Assembly: GCF_043641665.1 (NCBI RefSeq)
Contig: NC_092192.1
Location: forward strand, 72,001 to 136,000
Direction: 5' to 3'
DNA: 64,000 nt
Source of the DNA: Enoplosus armatus
Taxonomy: Eukaryota > Chordata > Actinopteri > Centrarchiformes > Enoplosidae
Shown: positions 12,401 to 24,348 of the stretch, piece by piece
Layout: the number at the start of each line of letters is the position of its first letter
How positions within the stretch are numbered: position 1 is the first letter of the stretch
Program-made: the position numbers and the translations under genes
Notes under the pieces: model-generated
Database searches by the model: none
What the model saw: the letters and a program-made list of their open reading frames with translations, nothing else
Told to the model about the DNA's origin: nothing

Positions 12401-15400
12401 AACAAGTTGGTCAGAGTGAGAATGTAGCAAACAAGCCAAACCAACATGATGGCGAGGATGATCTGAGAGAGACGTCAGAAGAAAGATGTTAGAAACTGAA
12501 AATTACAAATTTTTGTTTCAGAAAATTAAAGTGTCAGAACTGGGGGACTGATACTTCAACTGACATCATCATCAAGCTCCTCTCCTGTTGAATCGGCTCC
12601 CAGTTTGGGTCCAGGAGGCAGACACACTCTACTTTTAAGAGTAGGCTTAAAACTTTTTGATAACACTTATAGTCATGCTGCTATAGACGTGGACTGCTGG
12701 GGGACTTCCCATGATGCACTGAGCTCCTCTCTCTTCCTCTTCATCTTTACACATTCATGTCCCACCAATGCCTGTTACTAACTTTATATCTTCCCTGGAG
12801 TGGGAGTTCTTTGTGCTTTCTCGTCTCGCAGGTTCCTGTGGATTGTGGTCCTGGTACACCTGGCTGCTGCTGCCATGGCTCTGCTTGAATTTCATTGCTA
12901 CAATTATTATTATGAGCCATATGTCTTTTATTGTTAAAGTTGTTGTCACTAATATTAGTCACATTCTGTTATTATTATAGTTGTTATTGTTATTATTGTT
13001 GTTACTGTGTCTCTGTCTGTATCTGTCTCTGTCTCTCTTTCTCTGTCTCTCTCTGTCTCTCTCATTCCACCCGGTAAAGGCAGATGACCGCCCACCCAGC
13101 GTCCATTATTGTTCGAGGTTTCTGCCTGTTAAAGGAAGTTTTTCGTTGCCACTGTTGCCAAGTGCTTGCTCGTGGTAGGAACTGTTGGGTCTCTGTAATA
13201 ATATTATAAAGAGTCAGTCTAGACCTGCTCTATTTGTAAAGTGTCATGAGATGACTTTTGTTGTGATTTGGCGCTATATAAATAAAATTGAATTGAATTA
13301 TCACCTGACATCATCATCTGACACTTCAACTGATATCATCACCTGACGGTTCATCAATAGCAAGATGATTGTGGACTTCTGCAGGACAAAGCCTCCTCTG
13401 ACCCCTGTATCACCCTATACTACATGACTTACATAACTCACGTAACTTATGTTAAGTCACATACGTAACTTTATGTAAATTAAAACTTAAAATAAGTCGA
13501 CGTCGACTTTTGGTTTCGGTATGTGTACCCCAGTCTCCTGGGTGAAAGTCCAGTGTTTTGAAGATGTCGAGGAGATTCACTCCTTGGAGTGCATCTGAGC
13601 AACAGACAAGTGTGGGCTAGGAACACATACGTCGGCTCTACTTCCTGTGGAGGCTCGGAGGCTTCAACATCTGTAACAAGATGCTTCAGAAGTTCTACCA
13701 GTCTACGGTGGCCAGCACAATTCTTTATGCTGCTGTGTGCAGAGAGACGCTTACAAGCTCAACAAGCTAGTTGGGAAGGCTGGCTTAGTAATTGGAGGAG
13801 GAGTTGAGCTGGACTCTCTGCGGTGACGGAGAACAGGATGCTGTCCAAGTTGGTTAGCATACTGAACAATGTCTCCCACCCCCTCTGTGACATGCTGGTT
13901 GAAAAGAGAAGAGTCTTCAGCCAAAGACTGGCCATCAAACTTTTTAACTGATCCCCGCTGTATTGCAGTATGGACATCAGTGGACTGGGAGGCTGCTGAG
14001 CAGGGCTTAATTTGTTCCAGATCCTGCCAGAAAAGTATCTGGGAACTCCTAACATCATCACCTGACACTTCAACTGACATCATCACCTAACACTTCAACT
14101 GGTTTGGTTTTTGTTTGTGTACTTGTGTATTTTTAATTTACAGGAAACATTTTGAAGATCTGGACTCTGGTGGAGGTCAGTCCTTTCTTCCTGCTGTAAA
14201 CAGGAAGAGGAAGTGACGTCCCTCTCAGGTACTGAGCAAACAGCACAATGAGAAAAATACACCTGTGGAGATACAGAGAGAGAGAAAGAGCCATCTGTTT
14301 ATCTGTCAAACAAGCTCCATGTATATTCAGTTTGTTAGAGCAGAAAAGAGAGAGACAGTTAAAAAGATCTACCGGTAGACAGAAGGACAGGTGAACAGAC
14401 AGGTGGACAGACAGAAGAACACACAGACAGGTGGACAGACAGATTGGTGTCTCACAGTGCTGACAGGCCCCAGTGAGACCCGGCCCTGTCTCCAGCTGTG
14501 GTGAACACAGACAAGCCAATCAGTGAGACAGTTGGAGTGATGGTGAGCGGGCCAATGTACTCCAGCAGCAAACCTGGCAACCCACACAGACCAATCACAA
14601 GCTCCACAACACTGGACACAATGATGGCCCCCTGGATCTGAAACACACAAACAAATACTTTTTATTTATTTTTTTTATTATTTGTTCACACCAATAATCA
14701 AAATGGCTGATAACAGCTGGGCACTTTCCAGTTTAAATGAAATAATACAAATAACAATAACAAATAATAAAAATCCATCCATCCATTCTGCAGCACATCC
14801 AGGTCCTCCAGGAGTATCTAAAGTTTCCTGGTCAGATTGGATATATAATCCCTCCAGTGTCTTCTGGGTGTGCCCCAGGGTCTAATCCCAGCTCCCTGAA
14901 AACCTCCACAGGGAGGCATCCAGGCATCCACTGTCCTTCTCCATGACCTCAATGAACTCCTCCCACACCCAAGTTTTTGTTTCCCTGACCACAGACACTG
15001 AAGTCCTTCTGGCTTCCTGATACCTGTCTGCTGCTTCAGGTGTCACCTGGACCAATCAAACCCACTCTACAAATAACAATCATGTACCTCTCGGATGCGT
15101 GGCTGCCAGATGTGTGAGGTGTTGAGTGGAAGACTCCAGTTCCCATAAATCTCCTCTGCAGAGAAATGAAACAACAGATAACATAATTATTGTTATTAAT
15201 GTTGTTGTTTAATTACAGAATGAAAATGATCTGATAGATGACAGACAGACAAAGCGTCTCACCCTCACTGGGACACCTCCAGCGGTCCAGACTGAGGATG
15301 GCTTGTGCAGGAATCAGGAAAGCAAATGCACTGGCCTGAAACAGAGGAAGTCTACACATACACAAACACACACACAAGTCAGTCTCACCTGACTCCCAAA

Positions 15401-17405
15401 GTATCACCAGACTCCCACTGTTTCACCTGACTGCCAGTCTCACCTGCCTCTCTCACTATCACCTGACTCCCACAGTCTCACTGGACTCCCTCTGTTTCAC
15501 CTGAGACCCACAGACTCACCTGACTCCAACAGTCTCACCTGACTCCCACTGTGGTCTGGATCAGAGTTGTGAGTCCAACGGTAGTGAAAATGGTTCCAAT
15601 CAGCTGACTTATGGTGTTCTGGTCTCGACCAACACACATGGCCTCGGCCAGAAGAAACGGCACCGCTACAGTACCACTGAAACATGTCAGGTAATGCTGA
15701 GGACAGATAAGAACAGGTGACAGGTGACATTGGCTTCTCCTTAATTGTCTACCAAACCTGCAGATGCTGAGTCACTATTCACACCTGAACTGAGACAACA
15801 CTGTTCAAATTACATCCCAGTTTAATCCATCATTTATCATCACTGTTCATATCCAGTGTCCAACCAGGACAAAACATTTAACCTATCATATCCTAAACCT
15901 TTGGTAAATCTAAAGAAAATCAGCCCAGTCTAAACCTTATCAGACCAGTCTAAACCTTATCAGACCAGTCTAAATCCAGTATAAACTCAGACTAATCCCA
16001 GTCTAAACCGAATCAGACAAATCTAATGCCAGTTTTAACCCTGTAATCCCAGTCTATACCCAGTAATCCCTTTTTCAACCCAGTCTAAACCTAGTCTAAT
16101 CCCAGTCATTCCAGTTTAAAACTAGTCTCAACACAGTCTAACCCAAATCAGACCAGTCCAAACCCAGTAATCTCAGTCTAAATCAGAATCAGAATCAGAA
16201 ATACTTTATTGATCCCTGGGGGGAATTTACACAGTTACATGTGCTCCCATTCAAGACTAGAAAAGTAGCATAAATAAATTGACTCAGACCAGTGTAAACC
16301 CAGTCTAATCCCTGTCTAAACTGAATCAGACCAGTGTAAACCCAGTTTTACCTGTAGTCCCAGTAGAACACACAGGTACCAGGGTGGGACGTCTTCAATG
16401 GTGTAAATCATGTCTGACCCTGGCCCCTGCGCTCCTATTGGCTTGTTACTCTTTCCATCTTCTACCACTGGCAGGTTAACCCTGTCTGCCTTGTGGCTCC
16501 GCCCCTCTGCCAGGTAATCATGATTCTGATTGGACAGACAGACACACCTGTTAATTCAGGTAACTTTAGCACTTTTCAAAAACAAGCTACAAAGACATAA
16601 AACCAAGAAATACCAGATAAAAGTGGAGTGAAACAATGAAATTAAATAAAAAATAACAGTAACAAATTAGGTCAAAACATAATTCCACTAAAATACAAAA
16701 TAATAGATAGATAGATAGATCAAGGCCTGTCCACCAGACACTCGCTGGCGAGTTTCCCTCCCAGGTCTAGCAGGATTTCCCAGTTTCCTTCCTCCGGGCG
16801 AGGTGCTGCAGACCCTATTTTGCAAATTTATTAAGGGTCTGTGAATCACTCTTAATCCCAATTTGCCTTGGGAGGCTCTAGCAGGAGGTATTGCCCCTGA
16901 CAACACAGCTCCCAAGATTACAGGGACGCACAAATCCCTCCACCACGTCAAGGTAGTGATTCTCAGCAATTAAACTAGCATTGCTAATTGACAACAAATC
17001 AACACCCCTCCAGCTCAACCATACTGGGCACCTTTCCTCTGGAACCCCTTTTTCATAAGACAATGGCACATTCCTGTATGGTTTTGGCAGTTCAGGGTCT
17101 AAACAGAGGACCGCAAGTACAGCAGAGCTGAAACAGGTGACAAATTGGTCTTGCTAATACATACAAAATAAATAGAAATGTTTAATACAAATACTAGTGC
17201 CTGTGTTTTATTTCAATTCAATTCATCTCATGACACTTTACAAATCGAGCAGGTCCAGACCGACTCTTTATAATGTTATTACAGAGACCAACAGTTCCCA
17301 CTATGTAAAGCACTATGGAGACAGTGGCAAGGAAAAACTTCCTTTAAGAGGCAGAAACCTCGAGCAGAACCAGACTCTAGGTGGGCAAGAGAGAGAGACA
17401 AAGAC

Positions 17406-17438
<33 letters not shown>

Positions 17439-20400
17439 GAGACGTAGAGACACAAACAGACAGAATAACAGACAGACAGACAGGCAGAGATGTATGGCAG
17501 CACCAGCAGTAGCCATAGCAGCTATAATTATAATAACAATGGAAATATGACTGATAGTAGTAGTTACAGCTGTAATAATGACTGAGATATGATTAATAAC
17601 AGCAACAACTTTAATAGTAACATAACTATGACTAAAAATAATAACTGTAGTGATCAGAGTCAAGCGGGCCCACGGCAGCAGCAGCCAGGTATACCAGGAC
17701 CACGAGCCACAGGAACCTGCGAGAGCACAAATTTACATACATTCTGTATGCTTTGTTACAATATGACACAATAGAAAAAAATATACATTTTTTGCTGACA
17801 TTAGCATACAAGTGTAATGATGACCATGTGAAATCACACTATGCTAACACTACAATGCAGACACCTCCAAGCCGGCTTGATTTAATTAATAATGGAAATG
17901 GCTATGCAGCGTGTGTGCATGCGAGTGTGGGCAGAGGCATCTTACTTAATAGGGCACAGGCTAACCCTGTGACAGGTACCAATGATATTCTGGTTGGTTT
18001 TAATCACCTGCTGCAGAGCCCTCCTGTCCTTGGCCGTTCACCACCCATGCCAGTTTGTAATGTTTCCAGTCAGGATGCTTTCTATTGATCCGCTCTAAAA
18101 GTTAAAAAGACCTTGGCACAGGAATTTTGCCCTCTTAAGTTTCCTTAAGAAGTACAATCATTTCTGAGCTTTCTTAACCAGCGTGGAGATGTGAGATGAC
18201 CATGACTCTGTGATTCCCAGGAACCTGAACTGTTCATCTGGTCCACCTCAGCTCCACTGATGTAGAGAGGAGTGTGTGTTCCTTGCTCCTTGGTTTTGCT
18301 GATGTTGAGCAGTAGGTTATTCTTTGTGCATCGCTCTGCAAGATTGTTGATTCCCTTCTGATATGAAGTCTCATTGTTGTGTATAATCGGCCCAATGATG
18401 ATGATGGTGTCATCTGCAAACTTCACAACAGAGTTCTCTCCATGACGGGAGTTGCAGTTGTGGGTGTACAGCATGAACAGGAGGGGGCAGAGCAAACAGC
18501 CCGGGAGAGGGTCCAGTGTTCAGCCCTAGAGTGGAGGAGGTGTGACCGCCAATCCAGACTGTCTTGCTTATTGTATTCTTTTGTTTATATTTAAAGCACC
18601 AGGAGCTGGGACGCTTTATCCTGATTCCCATATTCATTTGAATGAAGTTTGGCTTACTGTTGAAAATACAAGAAAAACCTCAATACACAACACTTGAAAC
18701 ACATATGTAATAACTTAAGATAAAATGTGCGTCAAACAGCAGAGAAGAGCTCATGTACATCAGGGGAACAACTCCAGTGGATTTGTTTCCCGAATTTCTT
18801 GCACCCTCAGCTGTTTTGTGGGACATTCTGGTCAAAGGTGCTCTCACCGAGTTTGCTTCATTCTTTCTGGTCGGTGTTTACATTCCAACGTGTAGGACGC
18901 ACAGTGCGCACTCACCGACCAGATACTGGAAATGGAGCAGACCAACCCGGACTCCTTAGTTATTGTCCTTGGTGACTTTAACAAAGGTAACCTCAGTCAT
19001 GAACTCCCCAAATACAAACAGTTTATTAAATGCTCCACCAGGGAGGGGAACACTCTGGATCACTGTTACACCACAGTCAGTAACGCTTTTCACGGCGTCA
19101 CCCGCGCTGCACTGGGACACTCTGACCACGACATGGTCCACCTGATTCCTGCATACAGGCAGAAATTAAAACTTTCTAAGCCTGTTGTGAGAACATCAAA
19201 GCAGTGGACCAGTGAAGCTGCAGAGGACCTGAAGGCGTGTTTGGACCGCACTGACTGGGATGTTTTCAGGACTGCTACCAACAGTCTGGATGAGTATTTC
19301 TGATTCTGATTCTGATTCTGAGTACACAGAGGCTGTGACGTCATATATCAGCTTCTGTGAGGACTGCTGTGTCCCATCTCGCACCAGGGTGGGTTATAAC
19401 AATGACAAACCCTGGTTCACAGCAAGACTGCGACAGTTGAGGTTGGAAAAGGAAGAGGCGTTTAAGAGTGGCAACAGAGCAGAGTTTAAGGAAGCCAAGT
19501 ACAAGTTTAGCAAGGCGGTGAGGGAAGCTAAACGACTGTACTCTGAGAGACTACAAAATCAGTTCTCCTCCAATGACTCTGCTTCTGTGTGGAGGGGGCT
19601 CAGGCAGATCACCAACTACAAGACAAGAGCCCCCAACTCTGCTAACTACTGACGCCTCGCCAACAGCCTCAACAACTTCTACTGTCGCTTTGAAAGACAA
19701 TGGGACAGTCCTAACACCATCCCCAACACCATCACCCACCAGCTAAAGCCCAACAGCCCCAACCCCCTCATCACACCTGGGGCTGAACTCTCACACCTCC
19801 TACCACCACAGCTGCCCCCCCTCCTCCAACATCGACACCTCTGTCTGTCCTTGAAAGAGATGTGAACAGGCTCTTCAAGAGACAAAACTCCGGAAAGCTG
19901 CTGGACCAGACTCCATCTCTCCATCCTGCCTGAAGTGCTGCGCCGATCAGCTGTCTCCGGTGTTCACAGGCATCTTCAACACCTCACTGGAGACATGCCA
20001 CATGCCAGCCTGCTTCAAGGCCTCCACCATCATCCCCGTCCCCAAAAAAACAGGGCCCACAGGATTAAATGACTACAGACCCGTCGCCCTGACCTCTGTG
20101 GTCATGAAATCATTTGAACGCCTGGTTTTGTCCCACCTCAAATCCATCACTGACCCTCTGCTGGACCCCCTGCAGTTCGCAGGTCTGCCAACAGGTCCGT
20201 AGACGACGCCGTCAACTTGGCCCTACACTTCATCCTCCAGCACCTGGACTCTGCGGGATCCTACGCCAGGATCCTGTTCGTGGACTTCAGCTCTGCCTTA
20301 AACACGATTGTCCCGGCTCTTCTTCAGGACAAGCTCTCCCAGCTGAACGTGCCTGACCCCACCTGCAGGTGGATCACAGATTTCCTGTCTGACAGGAAGC

Positions 20401-21572
20401 AGCACGTGAAGCTGGGGAAACACGTCTCAGACTCGCGGACGATCAGCACCGGCTCCCCTCAAGGCTGCGATCTTTCTCCTCTACTCTTCTCCCTGTACAC
20501 CAACAGCTGCACCTCCAGTCCTCCCACAAACAATGCTGGTTCACTTCTACACTGCCATCATAGAGTCCATCCTCACCTCCTCCATCACTGTCTGGTACGC
20601 TGCTGCCTCCACCAAGGACAGGTGCAGACTCCAACGTATCATCCACTCTGCAGAGAGAGTGATTGGCTGCAACCTCCCATCTCTTCAGGACCTGTACTCA
20701 TCCAGGACCCTGAGGAGAGCAGGGAAGATCGCTGCCGACCCCTCCCACCCCGGACACTATCTGTTTGACCCCCTCCCCTCTGGCAGGAGGCTGCGGTCCA
20801 TCAGGACCAAAACCTCCCGCCACAAAAACAGTTTCTTCCCCTCTGCAGTCAACCTGACGAACAGGGCCAAAGTCTTGCACTGCCCCCCCCCCCAACACAA
20901 ACACAAGTTATACGTTATATTAACGTATACCGCCTCTGTCCCCCCTGCGTTACATTAACGCACACACCCCCTACTGGACACTCTATCTGGACACTTTACT
21001 TTATTTTGGTCACTGCACTGTTTGCTATTTATCTTATCTTATTATTTTACCTTTATATTTTTACATGCTTGTTGTCTGTCAGATTATATGTTATATGTTA
21101 AAAAAAAATGTAGCACCATCAGACCACGGCAAATTCCTTGTAATGTATGTTACTTGGCAATAAACAGTTTCTGATTCTGATTCTGAGCAAAAGGAGAGAA
21201 ATCCTCATTTTTATCCTGATTTATTTTACTACATATCATGTTTCAGGGTTCCTGAAATACAGAAAACAAGAAACTCACTTTATAACTGAGCAGCATGTTG
21301 GACAAACCTGCTTCTAGACTGAGAAACAGTCCAGTTTCACCATGAGATGATAAAACACCTGAACCGACCTGGACACATGGACATCACAGGTGAGCGAATG
21401 AGCAAAGTACTGGGACCCTCCCTCACCCCAGAGAGACCCCTCATCCCTTCATCCACAGTGGAAACTGCACACTTATAAGTACTACTAATAATACTATGAT
21501 TATAATACTGTGACTACCATCAATACTATCAGTTCATTGTGAGTTTTACTGTCTTACGTTTTCGTTTACGTT

Positions 21573-21615
<43 letters not shown>

Positions 21616-23103
21616 ATGAGTCATCAACATGAATCATAATCTGATGTGAGATCAGTTGAAGTGTCACAGTGACCCAAAAGAAACATCACATAACTCTGAA
21701 CAACAGTGAAATACTCCTAGCTACTACTGCCATTGTTGAAATGACTACTACTAATGGTGTTGTGTAAAATACCACACACACATTAAAGCATCACTCTGCT
21801 GATTTTCCACCTCAGTGTGTGTTTCCAGGTGTTGAGGAGTACTACCGCATATGTTAAGTAGTATAAAGCCTTCAGTGTCTCAGAGGGAGCTATGTCACTT
21901 GAGTCAGTGTCGGTTGAAGACTACAAGTTTGAAACTGAAGAATCTGTCGGCGTGAAGTTAAAAAGAAGTGAGATGACCAGATTGCTGTAGCTGCTGCTCA
22001 CCTCTGCTGCAGGCTACATTAGCCGCTACCAGCATAACACATTCCAATCTCAAACACAATTGTCAGGGGAGAGTTGCATTGTGGGCAATGTAGGCACCAA
22101 GTTTTGATGAAGAAGAATATGCGGAATAAAACAGACAATATCTCTGGTTCTGCTGCATCGATTTTGACCTTTTTGTTTTGTCCGTCATGAGTCTGACAGA
22201 GTAACATGACAAATCTGTGGAGGACCTTATTAAACATTCTTCATGCTGCGAAAACATTTTTAAACAAGTTGAAAAATGTGAGGATCTTTTGTCATTTAAT
22301 CCCTCTGACCTGAGTCCTGTAGACTTTTAAATCCAAACCGACCTATTACTGTAAGACCACAACAACTATACACCAGCCATTCAGAATATGACTTCAAACC
22401 CACCAATCACAATATGGAATGCACATGCACACGTGCATGCACGTGAGTGATGCAATACACAGGCTGACATTATTCCACTGATCTACAGGTGGTGGTTATG
22501 CACTAAGATGTGCTGAAATGTGTCAACAAAGACAGAGAAGAAGAAGACTGTGAGCTGGTAAACATGATGGATGAAGAGTTTTGATGAGAAACACTGATTG
22601 TAAACAGAACTTTTGTTTGAAGAAGTTTTAAAGCTGCTAGTCTGTGATGATTTCTCTCCTGAACATTTGAGTCGTTCTGTAAAAACATAATAATCTATGT
22701 TTGATTAAAAACTTCATCAGTAACATTTTCCATGTGAGCAACATAAACTACAGAAATAAGACGAGACCTTTATAACAGAGATCAGATTATAATGCAGGAC
22801 CAGTACTTGAACCAACTATCTCTAAAGTAGTAATTAGGCCTATATTCTAATGAACGCTGAAGCAAGCCATTCTTTCCATCTTGTAAAGCAGTGTGGCTCA
22901 ATGCAACCTCCAACCAGGCTGGTGCGGGTGGGTCGAGTTCACCTGTCCTACAGTCCACCTGTTAACCCGTCTATCTGTTCACCTGTCCTACAGTCCACAG
23001 TCTTCACTCAGTGAGACGATGATTGACAGCTGACAGAAACAAATCTACTGTTTTAGAGACAATGATCAATCAATAATCAGTTTACCTTACAGTCGTCTTC
23101 CAT
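6731..23103 (-). CDS. slc23a1: solute carrier family 23 member 1 (Na+/ascorbate transporter SVCT1)
   Basis: Plasma-membrane transporter that couples ascorbate uptake to sodium. Fourteen coding exons on the minus strand: 23086-23103, 16352-16525, 15539-15696, 15263-15351, 15088-15155, 14456-14637, 14142-14262, 12306-12462, 12013-12160, 11812-11917, 10759-10888, 10508-10651, 9405-9500, 6731-6975. They sum to 1836 nt (611 aa plus stop); human SVCT1 is 598 aa. All junctions are GT-AG and keep phase. Diagnostic blocks: [13 protein letters not shown] before membrane segment 1; QHYLTCFSG (Q64-H65); [12 protein letters not shown]; and the nucleobase-ascorbate signature [10 protein letters not shown] at residues 398-407. 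The C-terminus SPTFTGF...STKV matches SVCT1, ending in a PDZ-like TKV. The start is ATG GAA GAC GAC TGT AAG, which joins exon 2 in phase 0. Intron 1 (6.6 kb) is filled with retroelements. Slc23a2 is the alternative paralogue; the short N-terminus and the prob1 neighbour favour slc23a1. Confidence 0.93.
7458..8335 (+). mobile_element. Rex1-like LINE, 3' end with remnant of the ORF
   Basis: Starts inside the end of the reverse-transcriptase protein (frame reading [19 protein letters not shown], then [15 protein letters not shown], near 7473-7680) and continues through the long 3' UTR characteristic of this family (GCTGGGGGACTTCCCATGATG; ATTATTAT tracts; AAAGAGTCGGTCTAGACCTG; GATTTGGTGCTATATAAATA), ending in an ATTGAATTGAATT tail. 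Two more copies of the same UTR occur at 12572 (+) and 17210 (-). It sits in slc23a1 intron 13. The family name is from memory; LINE identity is secure. Confidence 0.7.
9350..9401 (+). repeat. (TG)n microsatellite touching a splice donor
   Basis: Roughly 25 TG units. On the minus strand it is a CA repeat that begins within 3 bases of the GTAA donor of slc23a1 exon 13. Confidence 0.95.
9886..10123. mobile_element. MITE-like inverted-repeat element in slc23a1 intron 12
   Basis: Left end 9886-9912 (containing GACTGTATATAAAGATGGAC) is the reverse complement of the right end 10096-10123. The right terminal repeat is present twice in tandem (10058-10085 and 10096-10123). The GACTGTATATAAAGATGGACG motif is, from memory, a common dispersed teleost repeat. 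No coding capacity. Confidence 0.7.
11530..11690. repeat. degenerate minisatellite (GACTAGTTG-type unit)
   Basis: About six imperfect copies of a 22-25 bp unit built around GACTAGTTGCAGAGGTCTG, in slc23a1 intron 10. Confidence 0.75.
12572..13298 (+). mobile_element. Rex1-like LINE 3' end
   Basis: Second copy of the 3' UTR family at 7458: same GGACTTCCCATGATGCACTG, CCTGGTACACCTGGCTGCTG and GATTTGGCGCTATATAAATA words, ending in an AATTGAATTGAATT tail. It is inserted into a CACCTGACATCATCA-type repeat in slc23a1 intron 7, which resumes straight after the tail. Confidence 0.75.
13365..14045 (+). mobile_element. degenerate LINE fragment (L2/CR1 group)
   Basis: Contains decayed reverse-transcriptase-tail words: AAGATGATTGTGGACTTCTG, then [24 protein letters not shown] coding, then a stretch matching the MLSKL...NVSHPL.DML motif also seen in the LINE fragments at 23.6-24.3 and 54.0 kb. 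Several stops and frameshifts. Lies in slc23a1 intron 7. Confidence 0.6.
15383..15551. repeat. 19-bp tandem array containing the exon 3 splice donor of slc23a1
   Basis: Nine units, eight of 19 bp and one of 17 bp: 15383, 15402, 15421, 15438, 15457, 15476, 15495, 15514, 15533. The last unit straddles the true exon 3/intron 3 junction at 15539/15538. On the gene strand the unit reads about AGTGGGAGTCAG|GTGAGA, and all nine units keep GTGA. The array fills most of the 187-bp intron. Confidence 0.9.
15890..16350. repeat. degenerate array of CCAGTCTAAACC-type units, interrupted by an L2 tail
   Basis: Imperfect repeats of about 20-25 bp built on ACCAGTCTAAACC, running up to the donor of slc23a1 exon 2 at 16352. 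The array is split at 16181-16285 by an inverted LINE tail. Confidence 0.75.
16181..16285 (-). mobile_element. L2-like LINE 3' tail, about 100 bp
   Basis: Reads on the minus strand as ...TCCCCCCAGGGATCAATAAAG-type sequence followed by (TTCTGA)n, the same terminus seen at 54490-54542. Severely 5'-truncated insertion into the flanking array. Confidence 0.75.
17210..17730 (-). mobile_element. Rex1-like LINE 3' end, inverted
   Basis: Minus-strand copy of the UTR family at 7458 and 12572. It begins at the AATTGAATTGAA tail (17213-17225) and runs back through the AGAGTCGG...GACC, GA-rich and CCACAGGAACCTGCGAG words. Lies in slc23a1 intron 1. Confidence 0.75.
18100..18560 (-). mobile_element. LINE reverse-transcriptase fragment
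   Basis: The minus frame reads [20 protein letters not shown] followed by [13 protein letters not shown], where FADD is the catalytic YxDD-box variant usual in L2/CR1 reverse transcriptases. It continues through [12 protein letters not shown]. Truncated at both ends. Lies in slc23a1 intron 1. Confidence 0.75.
18735..21187 (+). mobile_element. L2-like LINE, 5'-truncated and internally deleted
   Basis: The longest LINE copy here. In order: the end of the endonuclease domain ([11 protein letters not shown], then TLDHCYTT, then [11 protein letters not shown], about 18950-19145); a linker; reverse transcriptase ([20 protein letters not shown] at about 20066; [13 protein letters not shown] at about 20272; GSPQGC near 20453); then a jump to the C-terminal segment [15 protein letters not shown]. 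The catalytic FADD segment is missing, so it is dead. The 3' UTR ends at GCAATAAACAGTTTCTGATTCTGA. Several frameshifts. Sits in slc23a1 intron 1, same strand orientation as prob1. Confidence 0.85.
21190..23085. other. slc23a1 intron 1, 5' part, no gene seen
   Basis: Intron sequence next to the first coding exon. It holds a (CA)n tract at about 21573-21612 and otherwise no recognisable element or coding frame. Confidence 0.5.
21573..21612. repeat. (CA)n microsatellite
   Basis: About 20 CA units in slc23a1 intron 1. Confidence 0.95.
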
Positions 23104-23595
23104 TTCTTCTGACTTCCTGCACGAGAGAGCACCAAATACTGAAGAGAGAGAGACAGAGAGAGAGAGAGTGTTTCAGGTGAAAGTCCGCAGAGATTAAAAA
23201 CAGATTATTAACCATCGCACACACACAGAAACATGTCTCATGTGACAGAAACTTCTCACCTGTCCACCTGTCCAGTGTCACTCTCACTGAGACAACACAG
23301 ATCCTATACAATATACAATGGAGTGACAAACTCTCACTGGTTTTACTGGTTTAAATAATCCAGTTTTCTTCCTGAACACCAGCAGAGTCTCATCAACTAA
23401 CCGATCAGCTGATATCAGATTCACTCTATGAGTCCATCCGAGTCCTACACACACACACACACACACACACACACCTGTGACAGGTGTGACTTTATGTCAG
23501 AGTTTATGTTCATGAATGTAACTGTCTGGTCGGTACTGTATGCAGTCTGATGAGGTGATGATCAATTTCAGGCGTAAATCTGATATATGGCAAAA

Positions 23596-24260
23596 TATGT
23601 AAGATAAGATAAGATAAGATAATCCTTTATTGATCCCTCAGCGGGGAAATTTGCATTGTTCCAGCAGCTTACAGGATAGTGCAATAGAGACATAAGTAGA
23701 AAATCAAGATTTAATAAATAAAAACAATAAAGACTGTTATAAAAAAGCTACTAAAACTAAAAAACAACTAAAATTTACAAATTTACAAATTCACAGAAGA
23801 AAGAAATGAAGGTAAAGGGATTGTACTGTATTACACATAGAGGTGTGGGTATTGCACCATCGTTACATTAAGAGATATGTGGATTGTCCATGTCGGTGTG
23901 TGTGGTCTACTGGGAGCAGGTCTACTGGGAGCAGGTCTGATTGTAGAGCCTGACAGCAGCCGGGAGGAAAGACCTGCGGTGTCTCTCCTTCACACAGTGC
24001 GGGTGAAGCAGCCTGTCCCTGAAGAAGCTGCCCAGTGCTGCCAGAGTGTCCTGCATGGGGTGGGACATGTTCTCCCTCAGGGAGGGTAGCTTAGCCATCA
24101 TCCGCCTTTCTCCTACCACCTCCACTGAGTCCAGGGGGCATCCCAGAACAGAGCTGGCCTTCTTAATCAGTCTGTGGTCGGTTGGTGAGGTAGTCCAGAG
24201 TCCATGCTGTGAGGTGCTGGTCCACCCCTTTGCACTCCAACTGGAGAAATCAAATAACAT
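23596..24260 (-). mobile_element. LINE 3' fragment with TAAGA-type tail
   Basis: The minus frame reads CPLDSVEVVGERRMMAKLPS, then ENMSHPMQDTLAALGSFFRD, then KERHRRSFLPAAVRLYN, the C-terminal pattern of L2-group LINE proteins, also seen at 53985. The 3' UTR ends in GGGATCAATAAAGGATTATC and a (TTATC)n tail (23596-23625). It lies just upstream of the slc23a1 start, so it could affect that promoter. Confidence 0.7.
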
Positions 24261-24348
24261 GATACCAATCGGACAGCAACAGTCCTTTCTCATTTACTTG
24301 TGCAGACGGTTAACGGCCAATCATAAAAGAGAGGACTGTAACCAATTA

